Position numbers and translations under genes: made by a program
Source of the DNA: Monarcha castaneiventris obscurior
Taxonomy: Eukaryota; Chordata; Aves; Passeriformes; Monarchidae
DNA length: 64,000 nucleotides
Direction: 5' to 3'
Assembly (NCBI GenBank): GCA_026261815.1
Contig: JAMPIT010000890.1
Location: 7,656,001-7,720,000, forward strand
Part shown: positions 12,761-21,592 of the stretch, piece after piece
Layout of the letters: each line of letters opens with the position of its first letter
Position numbering within the stretch: the first letter of the stretch is position 1
The notes under the pieces: model-generated
What the model was told of the DNA's origin: nothing
What the model saw: the letters and a program-made list of their open reading frames with translations, nothing else
Databases searched by the model: none

Positions 12761-15700
12761 TGGACCTCTCTCATAATACAGAGAACAACCTAAAAGTTGG
12801 CAGTAGGCAAAAGCTTAAATTTAAAGGTTATTTGGCGGTCACTGAAGCAAGTCTATTTCCTAATGGACAGATGTCCACTTAACTAAAGCCCTCCCAGATG
12901 ACTTCTTGTTTGAAGCTATGCCAGGTAAAGCAAAGACTGAGTGGATGTGTCAACTCAAGTAACCTCTTGGAGAGAGCAGCATTCCCCGACAGTCTGGGCA
13001 CCAGCTCAGTGGCACAGGAGCATTTGCTTGTGGCACATGGTCTCTGGTAGGTCTGTCAGTCAGTCGCTTTATATCAGCACTTTTAGAATGCAAGTAGTTT
13101 AAAAAAAATACAGCATTGCAAGGTGAGGGATATTTGTCAGTTTGTGTTTTGAAAATGGGGGAAACTCTTGTTATTTAGATTGAAATAGTATTATCAAATG
13201 GAACATGTTGCCCTACATAAATTAGGGTTGGAGGCCCACGGTTGTTTTACAGTAATGAAATATTTATCTGTCCAGCCTTGAGTATACCAAGTTTTAAATT
13301 TAGGTAGACCTTCTCAGAACCTACATCATAATAATTATAAATAGTGAGAATTAATATTAATAACTTTTTTTTGGCCTCATGTAAATTGGAATATGATCGG
13401 GGAATGGTGTCCTTATGGGGAGATCCTGTGCCCATTGAAATGGCTCTCTACATGTACGTGTCTTATCACTGTCTGCATTTCTTTGAATACCTGAAGGATC
13501 TCCTGGGACTTAGAATTAAACAAATGAAAAGTTGACCTCTGCATGGTCAGAGCTGTTTGTATGGCCAAACAGATGGGGAAGGGGGCATTATGTTATGAAA
13601 ATTAAGGCTTTTGATGACTGAAAAGCAGGTGAAACTTGGTTTTAGCTCTCTCTCCTCTGTAGACAGAAGCTCAGATCCCAGGCTGGCTTGGTTAAGGTAG
13701 CAGTGTGGTGTGTTACATGCGGGTGTGAGGAAATAAACTTTAGATAGACACTTTTTTCCCCCACTGCTGCATCTGTTTTACAAGAATATCCTCTCTCTGC
13801 TTCTCCTCCTGGGGCTGCATTAATGTGCAACCCTGTACCAGCTGATCAGTGCAAACATAAGGTACATCAACCATTAACCACATTTGAGTCAGACTACTGG
13901 AAAGATGACAACCCCTCCCTGTTGCTAAAAACCGTGGCTGGTCGCTGGTGGCACTTGTCCCACAGAGGCCAGCGGTGGAGCTGGAGTGATATTGAGGGAA
14001 CTGAGGGCATTTGGGGAGGGAACTTGTAGCAAAGGGAGAGCGGCATGGCTGAAACCTGTGAGACTTCAGCTTCCACAGCTCCTGAGGCAGCAATCGCGGA
14101 AAACCTGCGAATGGCGATTACAGCTTATTTAGCTGTAATGAGCTGGATGCACTCATTGTTTTTTAGGATATTTTCCTATATTAGGATATTTTCCTACACA
14201 ATATCGGTAACTCCTAGGTTCTGAAATTTTCTTTGTTTCCCCTAGCTTTAACTTTCTGCAAATGTTTTGTTTTCTGTTGAATAGAAAAGACAATTATTCT
14301 TTTTTAGTATTTTTATGATGCTTTGAACTAACCACATAGCATAAGATTTTTTTTCACTCTGTTTAAATGGGTGACATCAGTTTTTGCTTTTAATGAATGA
14401 GTATTAAAGAGAATGGAAGTGAGGAAGTGAAAATTACTTTATCTCTGTGGTGGATGTATATTAAGTCAAGAATGTGTTCATTATTTGAGGTAATTTTATT
14501 TGAATTTATTTTTAAAATTTACTTCAGTCTCTTTCCTCTCAATTTTTCACATGGTGTTCTTTACCACTGGAATTATTATTCAGAAATCCATTCAAAATTC
14601 TTTTTTGTATTAGTTAGAGGGTATTTGTGAGCTAGAAACTCTTGGCTGTCTCATGTATTCTGTTATATGTGTCTATAGACTTCTGCAAAAAATTCCATTT
14701 AGTGTGGCCAGTTTAGGGCACTAGAGGGTTGAAAGAGTCAGTAAGGATATCTAGTTCCTAGATAAGGCCTCAAAATTCTTAGTATTATCTAAACTGAGGA
14801 TTAAAAAGTTATAATTTTCCAAAGGTTTCCATTACATTTCTTATTCTGCCTACTGTGCATTGTACATTATTAAAGAGTACTGCTCTGACATGCCCCCCAA
14901 AGAAGTGAATTAACATTTCTTGTGAACTCTGTTCTTTTGTGAAGAAGTAATAATGATTCAAGCAGCTCCAAAAGTTTCTCAGATGAATCAGAATTTATTA
15001 CTTGTAAAATGAATGCCCATTACATTCACTGATACTGTGCATAAATTGTCATTTGTAGGAAAAAAAAAAAACCTCTTCTTTACTGTTTGCCCTTATTGAT
15101 AACAGATCTGTGACTACTAGAGAGGATAGGGAAAAATGCAGCATGTGATTGACATAATTTGTGAGACTTTTGCTTCGCACTGCTCATCTACTCTTCTCTT
15201 TACATACCTTTTCTTTTGTAGCTAAAGCAATTCTAGTTGTGATTTGTTACAGCTCTTAGAAGAGAGAGAGTCCATTCTAGCCTATGAAAAGATGAGCCCT
15301 GACTTGTGCTTTGGATCGGGCTTGAAGCCTTTTGAGTGTTACCATTTGTAGAGAAGTTCTCACCTGCCAAGGTGGACCTAAGCAAAGTCAAAATTGCTGC
15401 TGGTGCTTTTTCTTGGTGATATTGGTTATTTTTTTTGTTTGTTTGTTTTTCTTTTAGTAGAGTCAGATATCTTGCCATTGGTTTAGTTTAGCTTTTCTTG
15501 AAAAGCTGATTTCTCCCTCTTGAACTAAATCCTTAACTTTTATAGGTATGTAACTGTTTTTGCCAACCAGTCCCATGGCTGAAAGAAGACATATGCAAGC
15601 CAGGAGAAACAAGAGAAATATACAAGTCAGGTATGATGAACTTAGAAGTATTATAACTAAGAAGATGCCTTCAAAAGAGGTTCCTTCTGAAGAAAATGGG

Positions 15701-15874
15701 TTGATCAACCTCTCACTGGTTGACTACCAGGACTTATCAATGTCTTGTGTCAGTTTAGGATATAACTACTACGTTATGAGCACTTCTTTGATTTCTGCTT
15801 CCTGTCTCTAGTGGGACTAGAAAAATCAAAGTCAGGAGGAAGTGTAGTAAGACATAAAGTGGGGATTTAGACTG
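12761..15874. other. Intergenic DNA, no confirmed gene
   Basis: Single-copy sequence between two MIR-like remnants. It contains an 18-base tandem duplication (14,163-14,198) and a segment with good splice signals at 15,458-15,630 described in the findings. No protein family is recognisable. Confidence 0.6.
14163..14198. repeat. 18-bp tandem duplication
   Basis: Two adjacent copies of TTAGGATATTTTCCTAYA differing at one base. Each copy contains the symmetric TAGGA...TCCTA arms. Confidence 0.8.
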
Positions 15875-16020
15875 TTTTATAGGAACATACTTAACCTCTC
15901 TCTACAATTCTCTGTCTGTGTAATGGGGATAATGTATTTAACTACAGCACGAGAAGTCTGAGGATTAATCGGTTAATGAATTCATAGAACCCTGAGCATG
16001 AAAAGTGCACTCTAAATGTT
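15875..16020 (+). mobile_element. MIR-like SINE remnant
   Basis: The sequence TACTTAACCTCTCTCTACAATTCTCTGTCTGTGTAATGGGGATAAT, followed by GTCTGAGGATTAATCGGTTAATG and TGAGCATGAAAAGTGCACTCTAAATG, follows the MIR/MIR-Aves 3' half: ACTTAACCTCTCTG, CTGTAAAATGGGGATAAT, GAGGATTAA. It lies about 500 bases upstream of the GRID2 CT-rich tract. Confidence 0.7.
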
Positions 16021-16510
16021 TCCCATAGAAATTTCTCCATTACCTAAAGAGAGAGGAAGAAAAAAGCTAATTCATTGCTTTAAAGAACTGTGCAAATTCC
16101 ATCAAGAACATAGATAATTAAAGTAATATTAATAGATTTTTAGGTCTTCATTTTCCCCTCGAGGCCAGGTGTCCCCGATTTTTTTTTTCCTGTTCCCCTT
16201 CGAGTAATGTCCCTGACTCAGTTGTCAAAGACTGAGAAGCAGAAGTGCCCATCTAGCTTTGAACTTGATCCCCACAGTGAAGTTGCAAGGTTAAATAAAT
16301 GGGGTGGATCGGGTTCTTTTATTTTAAACTGAGCATAACACTTCAAAAAGGTTTTCTCTCCTCCCTCCCCCAATGTATTTTTAGGCTGTATGCACTCCTG
16401 CCTATGTCTGTTCCTCAGTCCCAGTTGAAGATTTCAAGGGAGACGAGGACTCTATATTGTTTCTCCCTTGTATTGCAGATAGGGGGAGGAGGTGGTTATT
16501 AGAGAGAAGC

Positions 16511-16588
16511 GCTCTCACTCGCTCGCTCTCTCTGTTTCTCCCTCTCTGGCTGATAGCACTTATCTCTCGCTCTCTCTCCTTCTCCTAG
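16511..16588. repeat. CT-rich (polypyrimidine) tract upstream of GRID2
   Basis: The + strand is nearly all C and T with embedded CTCG, CTCTCT and CTCTCG units, broken by a short GGCTGATAGCA stretch. Such tracts near promoters can bind GA-binding factors or adopt non-B structures. It ends in CTCCTTCTCCTAG, which also looks like a 3' splice site (discussed in the findings). Confidence 0.7.
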
Positions 16589-16783
16589 GTGATCCATTTC
16601 TAGGCAACGTGCTGGCTGGTGCTGGAGCTGCCAGCTCTCCCTGCATCCCACCAGCAAAGCAAGCTCCAAAAGCAACCTGCAGACCATCATCTGCTTTCCT
16701 CTGCCTCGCTCCGGGTACTCCTCCTCTCGCTTCTGCCCTGTCCAACCACCACCTTGCGCGACAGAGACAGCACGCTGGGCTCC

Positions 16784-16788
16784 ATTGG
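16784..16788 (-). promoter_or_regulatory. Inverted CCAAT box
   Basis: ATTGG on the + strand (CCAAT on the - strand) within CTCCATTGGCAG, the common NF-Y type context. It sits at the upstream edge of the CpG island, about 700 bases before the GRID2 ATG. A five-base match is weak alone; its position is the main support. Confidence 0.35.
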
Positions 16789-17038
16789 CAGATTTATTTT
16801 TTTTTTTCCTCCAGTTGTGGGAAGCGATTTTTCTGAGCGAAGGGTGGGGGGAAATTTCTGCATTACTATCTGCATTACCTTGAAGTTCACTTTGTTTTTT
16901 GGCCTCCGGGGGGGCTTTTCCTGCAGGAATCTGGCTGCTGGGAGCGGGATCGCCTGCTCCCTCGGTCGCCCGCTCCTCCCACCTCGCTGAAGGCGAGCTA
17001 TTTGCTGCGGGCTCCTGGGGCTTCTCTGGCCAAGAGGG

Positions 17039-17121
17039 TTTGTGCGTGTCTGCCTGTGTGTGCGTGTCTGCTTGTGTGTGTGCGTGTGTCTGTGTGTGTG
17101 AGGGTGTGCGTGGTGTGGGTT
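17039..17121. repeat. Imperfect TG/TGCG/TGTC microsatellite in the GRID2 leader or promoter
   Basis: About 80 bases of alternating TG broken by CG and TC dinucleotides (TGTGCGTGTC, TGTGTGTGCG). Alternating purine-pyrimidine DNA of this kind can form Z-DNA and is prone to length change. It lies about 370 bases before the start codon. Confidence 0.8.
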
Positions 17122-17174
17122 GGAAGTTGCTGTGCAGCAGCGGGACCGAGCGGATCCCTGGACCCGGCGGAAGG

Positions 17175-17189
17175 ATGGGGATTGTCTGA
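17175..17189 (+). other. Upstream ORF 1 in the GRID2 leader (4 codons)
   Basis: ATG GGG ATT GTC then TGA. It ends about 300 bases before the GRID2 start codon. It matters only if transcription starts upstream of it. A peptide this short could act only by engaging ribosomes, not as a product. Confidence 0.4.
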
Positions 17190-17230
17190 CCAGCAGAGGC
17201 GTCTGCTGCCCGCGGCGGCGCCCGGGCTGG

Positions 17231-17290
17231 ATGGATTTGCTGCCGGCGCTCCCAGCAGTTCTGGTGCTGCCCAGGAGCCCCGCGAAGTGA
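17231..17290 (+). other. Upstream ORF 2 in the GRID2 leader (19 codons)
   Basis: ATG at 17,231 opens a 19-codon frame rich in Leu, Pro, Ala and Val (MDLLPALPAVLVLPRSPAK) that ends at TGA 17,288-17,290. The start has T at -3 and G at +4, a mediocre context, so leaky scanning is likely. It ends about 200 bases before the GRID2 ATG, far enough for reinitiation. A role in damping GRID2 translation is inference and depends on the transcription start. Confidence 0.45.
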
Positions 17291-17491
17291 CGCGGGGTTT
17301 CGCCGAGGAGAGAAGCGCTCGGAGCCCCGGGCTCGCTCCCTGACCAGCCGCGGCTCTGCGCCAGCCATCGGGATTTACACGCTCCTCCGGCTGCACCTCA
17401 AACTCTTGGGCTTCCTGTGCTGCACTGTCCTCCACGGCCGCACCGTTTGGCGAAGAGATCTGTTGTTATAAAGCCTGGACCTCTGGAGGAG

Positions 17492-17579
17492 ATGGAAGTT
17501 TTCTCCCTCATCCTGGTCGTGTCCGTCTGTTGGACTCGAACCTGGAAAGCGGCGATTGCAGATTCAATCATTCATATCG
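17492..17579 (+). CDS. GRID2: GRID2 exon 1, coding part (glutamate receptor delta-2, N-terminus)
   Basis: The exon encodes 29 complete residues, starting MEVFSLILVVSVCW and ending ADSIIHI, plus the first base of a glycine codon. It stops at a consensus donor (ATCG then GTAAGG), so intron 1 is phase 1. Residues about 4-14 form a hydrophobic signal-peptide core. Cleavage is expected after Ala23, so the mature receptor would start at Asp24 of DSIIHIG, the conserved beginning of delta-receptor amino-terminal domains. The MEVF start and RTW motif fit GRID2 better than GRID1. Compared with mammalian GRID2 as I recall it, about 21 of 30 residues agree, with the changes inside the cleaved signal. The ATG has G at -3 and G at +4, a strong context. 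From family knowledge, GluD2 is a postsynaptic receptor at cerebellar parallel fibre-Purkinje cell synapses that binds cerebellins. The rest of the roughly 1,000-residue protein lies beyond the window. Confidence 0.9.
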
Positions 17580-18447
17580 GTAAGGGGGTGCTGCGCCTGC
17601 TGGTGCTGCTGGACACTTTTCCAGCTCTCCTTTGCAACCTTCCCTCTCTTGGAAGGCTTTCCTCCCTCCCCCCGCAGTCCCCACTCTCTTTTATCGCTTG
17701 GTCGCTTGCTTTTTTTCTGGGTTTTTTTGGTCCCCTCTTATAATTGCTTTCCAACCAGGATCTCGGGGGTCCTCTTTTTCCCCTACTGCGCTGTGTAAAG
17801 GTTTCTTGGCGGCGGGGCATGTGCGTGCTTTAGACCTTGAGGTTTTGATGAGGTTGATGATGGGGCGCCCAGGGCTCGGGCACTTCCCCGGTTCCTGCCC
17901 ACCGCCCCTCAGCTCCAGCCTGCCTCCCGCTGCCCCGGCTCGCCCTCGGCCGCGGGAGACCCCACGCCTCCCCGCGTTCCTCACACCGCGGAGACAGCCA
18001 CGCAAAGCCCCCACCCCCCACACTTTTCCTTCCTTTCTTCACACCCCCCATCCCGCCTTCCTCTCCCGCGGCGGAACAGGTGGTTTGGCAACGTGAGCGC
18101 CTCTCCTGCCGCGGGGCCGGGGGGCTCTGGCCGTCAGGCATCCCTTTCCCGGCCGCCACCCCGCCGGCTCCGTGTGCGCCTCCCGGAGCCGCGGCTCCCG
18201 GGAAGGGCAGCGCCTCCCCTCCGCCCCGGGGGCAGGGGGCAGCTCGGGTGATGCCGGTGCACGGCGCTGCCCGCACTCCCGCCGTCCGTGCCCCCTCGCT
18301 CCCCGTTATCCCGAGCCATCTCCGGCACGCCAGCCCTCCCTCTCGGCGGGCGCATCCCTGGGAAGCGCCGAGCCCCGCTGCCGAGCGGCGCTTGGCTCCC
18401 GCGACTGCCGGGAGCGGGTCGCCCCCCTGCGCCGGCCGGGAATGCAC

Positions 18448-18482
18448 GGGGAGGGAGAGCAGCGGGGATGGGGAGAGGAGGG
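18448..18482 (+). other. G-quadruplex-capable run in the intron 1 CpG island
   Basis: Runs GGGG, GGG, GGGG, GGGG and GGG lie within 35 bases on the + strand (18,448-51, 18,453-55, 18,464-67, 18,470-73, 18,480-82). The longest loop is 8 bases. The run is on the nontemplate strand for GRID2, so the nascent RNA would carry it too. Confidence 0.5.
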
Positions 18483-18671
18483 CGCTTCCCCCGCGGCCGC
18501 TCGCCCATCTGCAGGCACCGCACGCAGGCGGAGCGGGGGCGGGCGGCCGGCGCCGCGCTGCCCCGGGGAAGGTGCATTTGGGGGCAGGGTCCCGCCGCGG
18601 CTTTGGGGAGGTTCCTGGGGCGGTGCCGGCCCCGTCTGTGGGGCAGCTGTCGCTCTCCCCGGGGTTGGCTT

Positions 18672-18679
18672 TATAAATA
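18672..18679 (+). promoter_or_regulatory. TATAAATA box at the downstream edge of the CpG island
   Basis: A perfect TATAAATA follows GC-rich DNA (CCCCGGGGTTGGCTT) about 1.1 kb into intron 1. Read on the - strand, the same site gives TATTTATAAAG, so it could serve either direction. It may mark an internal promoter for a shorter or noncoding transcript. There is no transcript evidence in the sequence itself. Confidence 0.35.
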
Positions 18680-21254
18680 TGTCTGCCGGTGCTTGTCGTG
18701 GGGACCCGTAGCGGGTTTCTGTGAAAGGGGAAGCGGGGAGAGCGTTTGGAAAGCCCGGCCGTCAGGAGATTTCCCGCAGGACACCGATATTTGGGCAGCG
18801 GTGCACCAGCCCTTCGTGTGGCCGTTCCCGAGCCCACAAGCCCCTGCTCCCCTTAGGTACCGCAACTTTATAGGGGTCAGTCTTTTCGGCTGTGTGCGAC
18901 TGGAGCAGCAGATATTGCACAGGGGAGGTAGCGCTCTATGCCCTCCTTTTAAAGGGAGAAGGACTTTTTTAATGCTTCCCAGTTTTAGACTGTTAAAGCG
19001 GCACCAGGAAACAGTTATGCCTTAGGATTTCTTTCTTAAGAGCTTGTAACAAATGATCACATCCTAGAATTCGGGGGGAAATTTTGACTGTGTAGCAGAT
19101 GAGTTTCTTTGCAATCCGCTGTCTCCCATCCTCCTGACTAAAGGAGCGCTGCTGGGCAAGCTGTGTGCATTTGCACTACCATCAGGGGAGACGGCAGCTT
19201 TCCTCCCCGAGTATTACTGAAAATTTGTTTGGTTTACTTGTTTTATATGATAAATGCAACACATTTTAACTCTGTTTTTTTTATGATGCTGTTAGTGATT
19301 AGATACATCAACACAGTAAATCCTCATTGAAAGCACAAAAAACCCCAACCCAAACTAGCAAAACCGAAGTAGTTGCTTCTCACACAATTAATTTGTCTTG
19401 AGAGACAATTAGTACAGTTGACAAGGGGATTAGCTCTCTTTTATAGACTGGTTTATGTTGCCATGAAAATGGCAAACTATATAACTGTTACGCAGAGCTT
19501 TAAATCTACCAAAATGAATACTCTGAGAATAAATGACCTGAAATTAGAACTGTTTGACAGTAAATGGGTGCATAGCTAAATATACCAACTTGTACAGCTC
19601 ACAGATGAAGATTAGGCCCCAAGTTACACCACTGTGTTTTGTGACCTGGTCTTCTGACCCCCTTTTGCTGTCTTCCACTCTTACTAAATAAACTTATGCA
19701 TAAAATATTTAGACATAAGTAATAAACTGTATTTATTTAAATGAGTCAGCAAAAGCAGTAGCAGGGTACTCTATGAAGAAATTAACTATAGCAGAACTCT
19801 TAAAGCCAAAGAAAAAAACAAAATGCTCAGTTCAGGGGAAAAGAAATACTACCAGAGGTAGTACTGATGCCTTAGGCAACAGACTGAATAAATGCATTAT
19901 CTTTTTGGCTCGTTCTGCTGTGCTAAGATATTCAAGTGGAAAATATTTTCCCATGTTTGAGAGGGGCAGATGGTCATAAGAAATAACATGTTACCTGTGC
20001 ATACCCTTTTCCTAATAGTACACACTTTTTTCAATATAATGCACAAACTCTCTTAACTTGGCTGTGTTTTATTTTATGTGTTTCCTGTAAAAGGGTGCTT
20101 TCTGTCTCAAAGTATTTTATCAGGCATCTCTTAGACAATGTCAAAAAATGTTACAATTTAGTGAGTAGCCACGAACAACTTGGTGATGTCAGTGGGAGGG
20201 ATACGGGGACTGATATCCATCTGTGATAATGCTTTTTCATATTCCTGTCTTCTGTGCACAGTTTCTGCTTTTGATCATTAGCGCAGGTCTGTGTGTATGT
20301 AAATGTGCACGTTTAAAAAAGAAAGGTTTTCCTGTATCATATTTTAAACATCGGTAGAGCAGTTTATAATCTGTACGTTTCTGCTGCCCTGCTATTATAA
20401 ATAGGAACTGGCAGTTCAGAAAGACTACATTAAGCACTCTTGTGAAAATAGTGAAATGAATCGACTCCACTATAATTTTCGTTACCCTTATATAAAAAAG
20501 AAAGGGGCAGGGTTACCATGTCAAAACTGTGCAATCCTGTATTATGCTGCTTCTCTCAGCCCATGCATTGATTGAGTAATTTCATCAGTCCCACATTACT
20601 TGATTGCTTAGAAGTTTCCTAATGATCTGTATGCTGTAGGAAGAATCTGAAAGTCGTGAGTGGAATGGTAATGATTCTGTGTTTTATGAGGCTATTCAAA
20701 AAGTCGCTCTGATTTATGTAGCTCGAAAGCTCCCAAGTCTTAGAGATTAGCCACGCTGCCTGATATTTTCTTCATACATCAGTCGTCCCACACTCCTCAC
20801 TCCCTAAACAGGAGTTTAGAAGAGTGTTTTAATTAAGCAGGGATTAGGTGGCATTCCTTGTCAACTACACAATTTGTGTATGCTTTGTATCTTCTACTGC
20901 TGATAGTCTCATGCTTTTATATCTTGTACTTTGCTCATTATTTTCCCTTGATATGTACATGGTGATACATCTGTACATGTTTATGGATTTCCTGTTGTGT
21001 CTAGAGAAACATATAGGCAGATATGTGTGTTTTAGGTGCTGCAAAATCACCTAGGGCAGCAGTCACATTGTGTGGTATAAAAGTTTTGCTGAAAAAATAC
21101 GCTAAAGTATTTTTGAAGCCTAATTAATCTAGTTCAGCCTCCCTGATTACTTCAAGTTGGTTTTCATGTTTATCAGTAACTTCAGTCATACACAGTCAGT
21201 TTACTGCCCTTGGCTTTTTTATTTTTAATGGGAAATTCATAAATACATATAAAA

Positions 21255-21325
21255 TAATGTTATATATATTATATACACTTATAATTATACATCTCTTTTT
21301 AATATATATATTTATATATACCATT
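21255..21325. repeat. TA-rich simple repeat
   Basis: Interrupted TATATA runs, for example AATGTTATATATATTATATACAC, followed by AATATATATATTTATATATACC. Confidence 0.75.
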
Positions 21326-21557
21326 TTTTTTTTCCTGAGAGAGAAAATTAATACTGCTCTTACCTTACTCCTCTCAGCCTTTAGACTTTGTAGGCCAGGA
21401 CTGCTGCATTCCTTGTGCTGGACAAGTTCCCAGCATTGCTGGGTCCTGAGTTTTGGCTCATACCTTTAAGCTCTTCTGTGGTTAATAATATCAAGGCAAT
21501 TCCAACATGGGGTCTATTGCTTGTTTGTCCTCTTGATATTGGTGGTGATTAAAATTT

Positions 21558-21592
21558 TGGTTTGGTTTGGTTTGGTTTTTTTTGGTTTTTTT
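21558..21592. repeat. TTTGG simple repeat
   Basis: TTTGG is repeated four times, then TTTTTTTTGG and a T run. Confidence 0.85.

Larger units (their letters stand above)
16500..17491 (+). promoter_or_regulatory. GRID2: Candidate GRID2 promoter and 5' leader
   Basis: This kilobase lies directly upstream of the GRID2 start codon, where AT-rich intergenic DNA changes to CpG-rich DNA. It holds a CT-rich tract (16,511-16,588), an ATTGG inverted CCAAT box (16,784-16,788), a TG-rich tract (17,039-17,121) and rising CpG density from about 16,940. No well-placed TATA box is visible, which fits a CpG-island promoter with dispersed starts. The true transcription start cannot be fixed from sequence, so the split between promoter and leader is unknown. 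Only two ATGs precede the main start within about 900 bases. Confidence 0.55.
16730..18830. promoter_or_regulatory. CpG island over GRID2 exon 1 and start of intron 1
   Basis: CpG dinucleotides are frequent here and rare in the rest of the window. Density is highest at about 17,140-17,580 and again at about 17,930-18,640, with a less CpG-dense, T-rich stretch at about 17,580-17,860 between them. The island is asymmetric: about 1.2 kb of it lies inside intron 1. The long open frames on both strands here result from GC richness and are not genes. CpG islands usually mark unmethylated promoters. Confidence 0.85.

Noticed and set aside
16499..17368. 289-codon open frame on the - strand over the GRID2 promoter
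   Set aside because: It is generated by the reverse of the CT-rich and TG-rich tracts (Arg-Glu and Thr-His repeats) and has no recognisable domain.
17467..17473. TATAAAG motif 19 bases before the GRID2 ATG
   Set aside because: A start about 25-30 bases downstream would fall at or after the ATG, so it cannot be the TATA box for this coding exon.
17830..18837. Long open frame (335 codons) on the - strand in the CpG island, with others of 110-198 codons on both strands
   Set aside because: GC-rich DNA has few stop codons; the proteins are Arg/Gly/Pro/Ala-rich, overlap in several frames and resemble no family.
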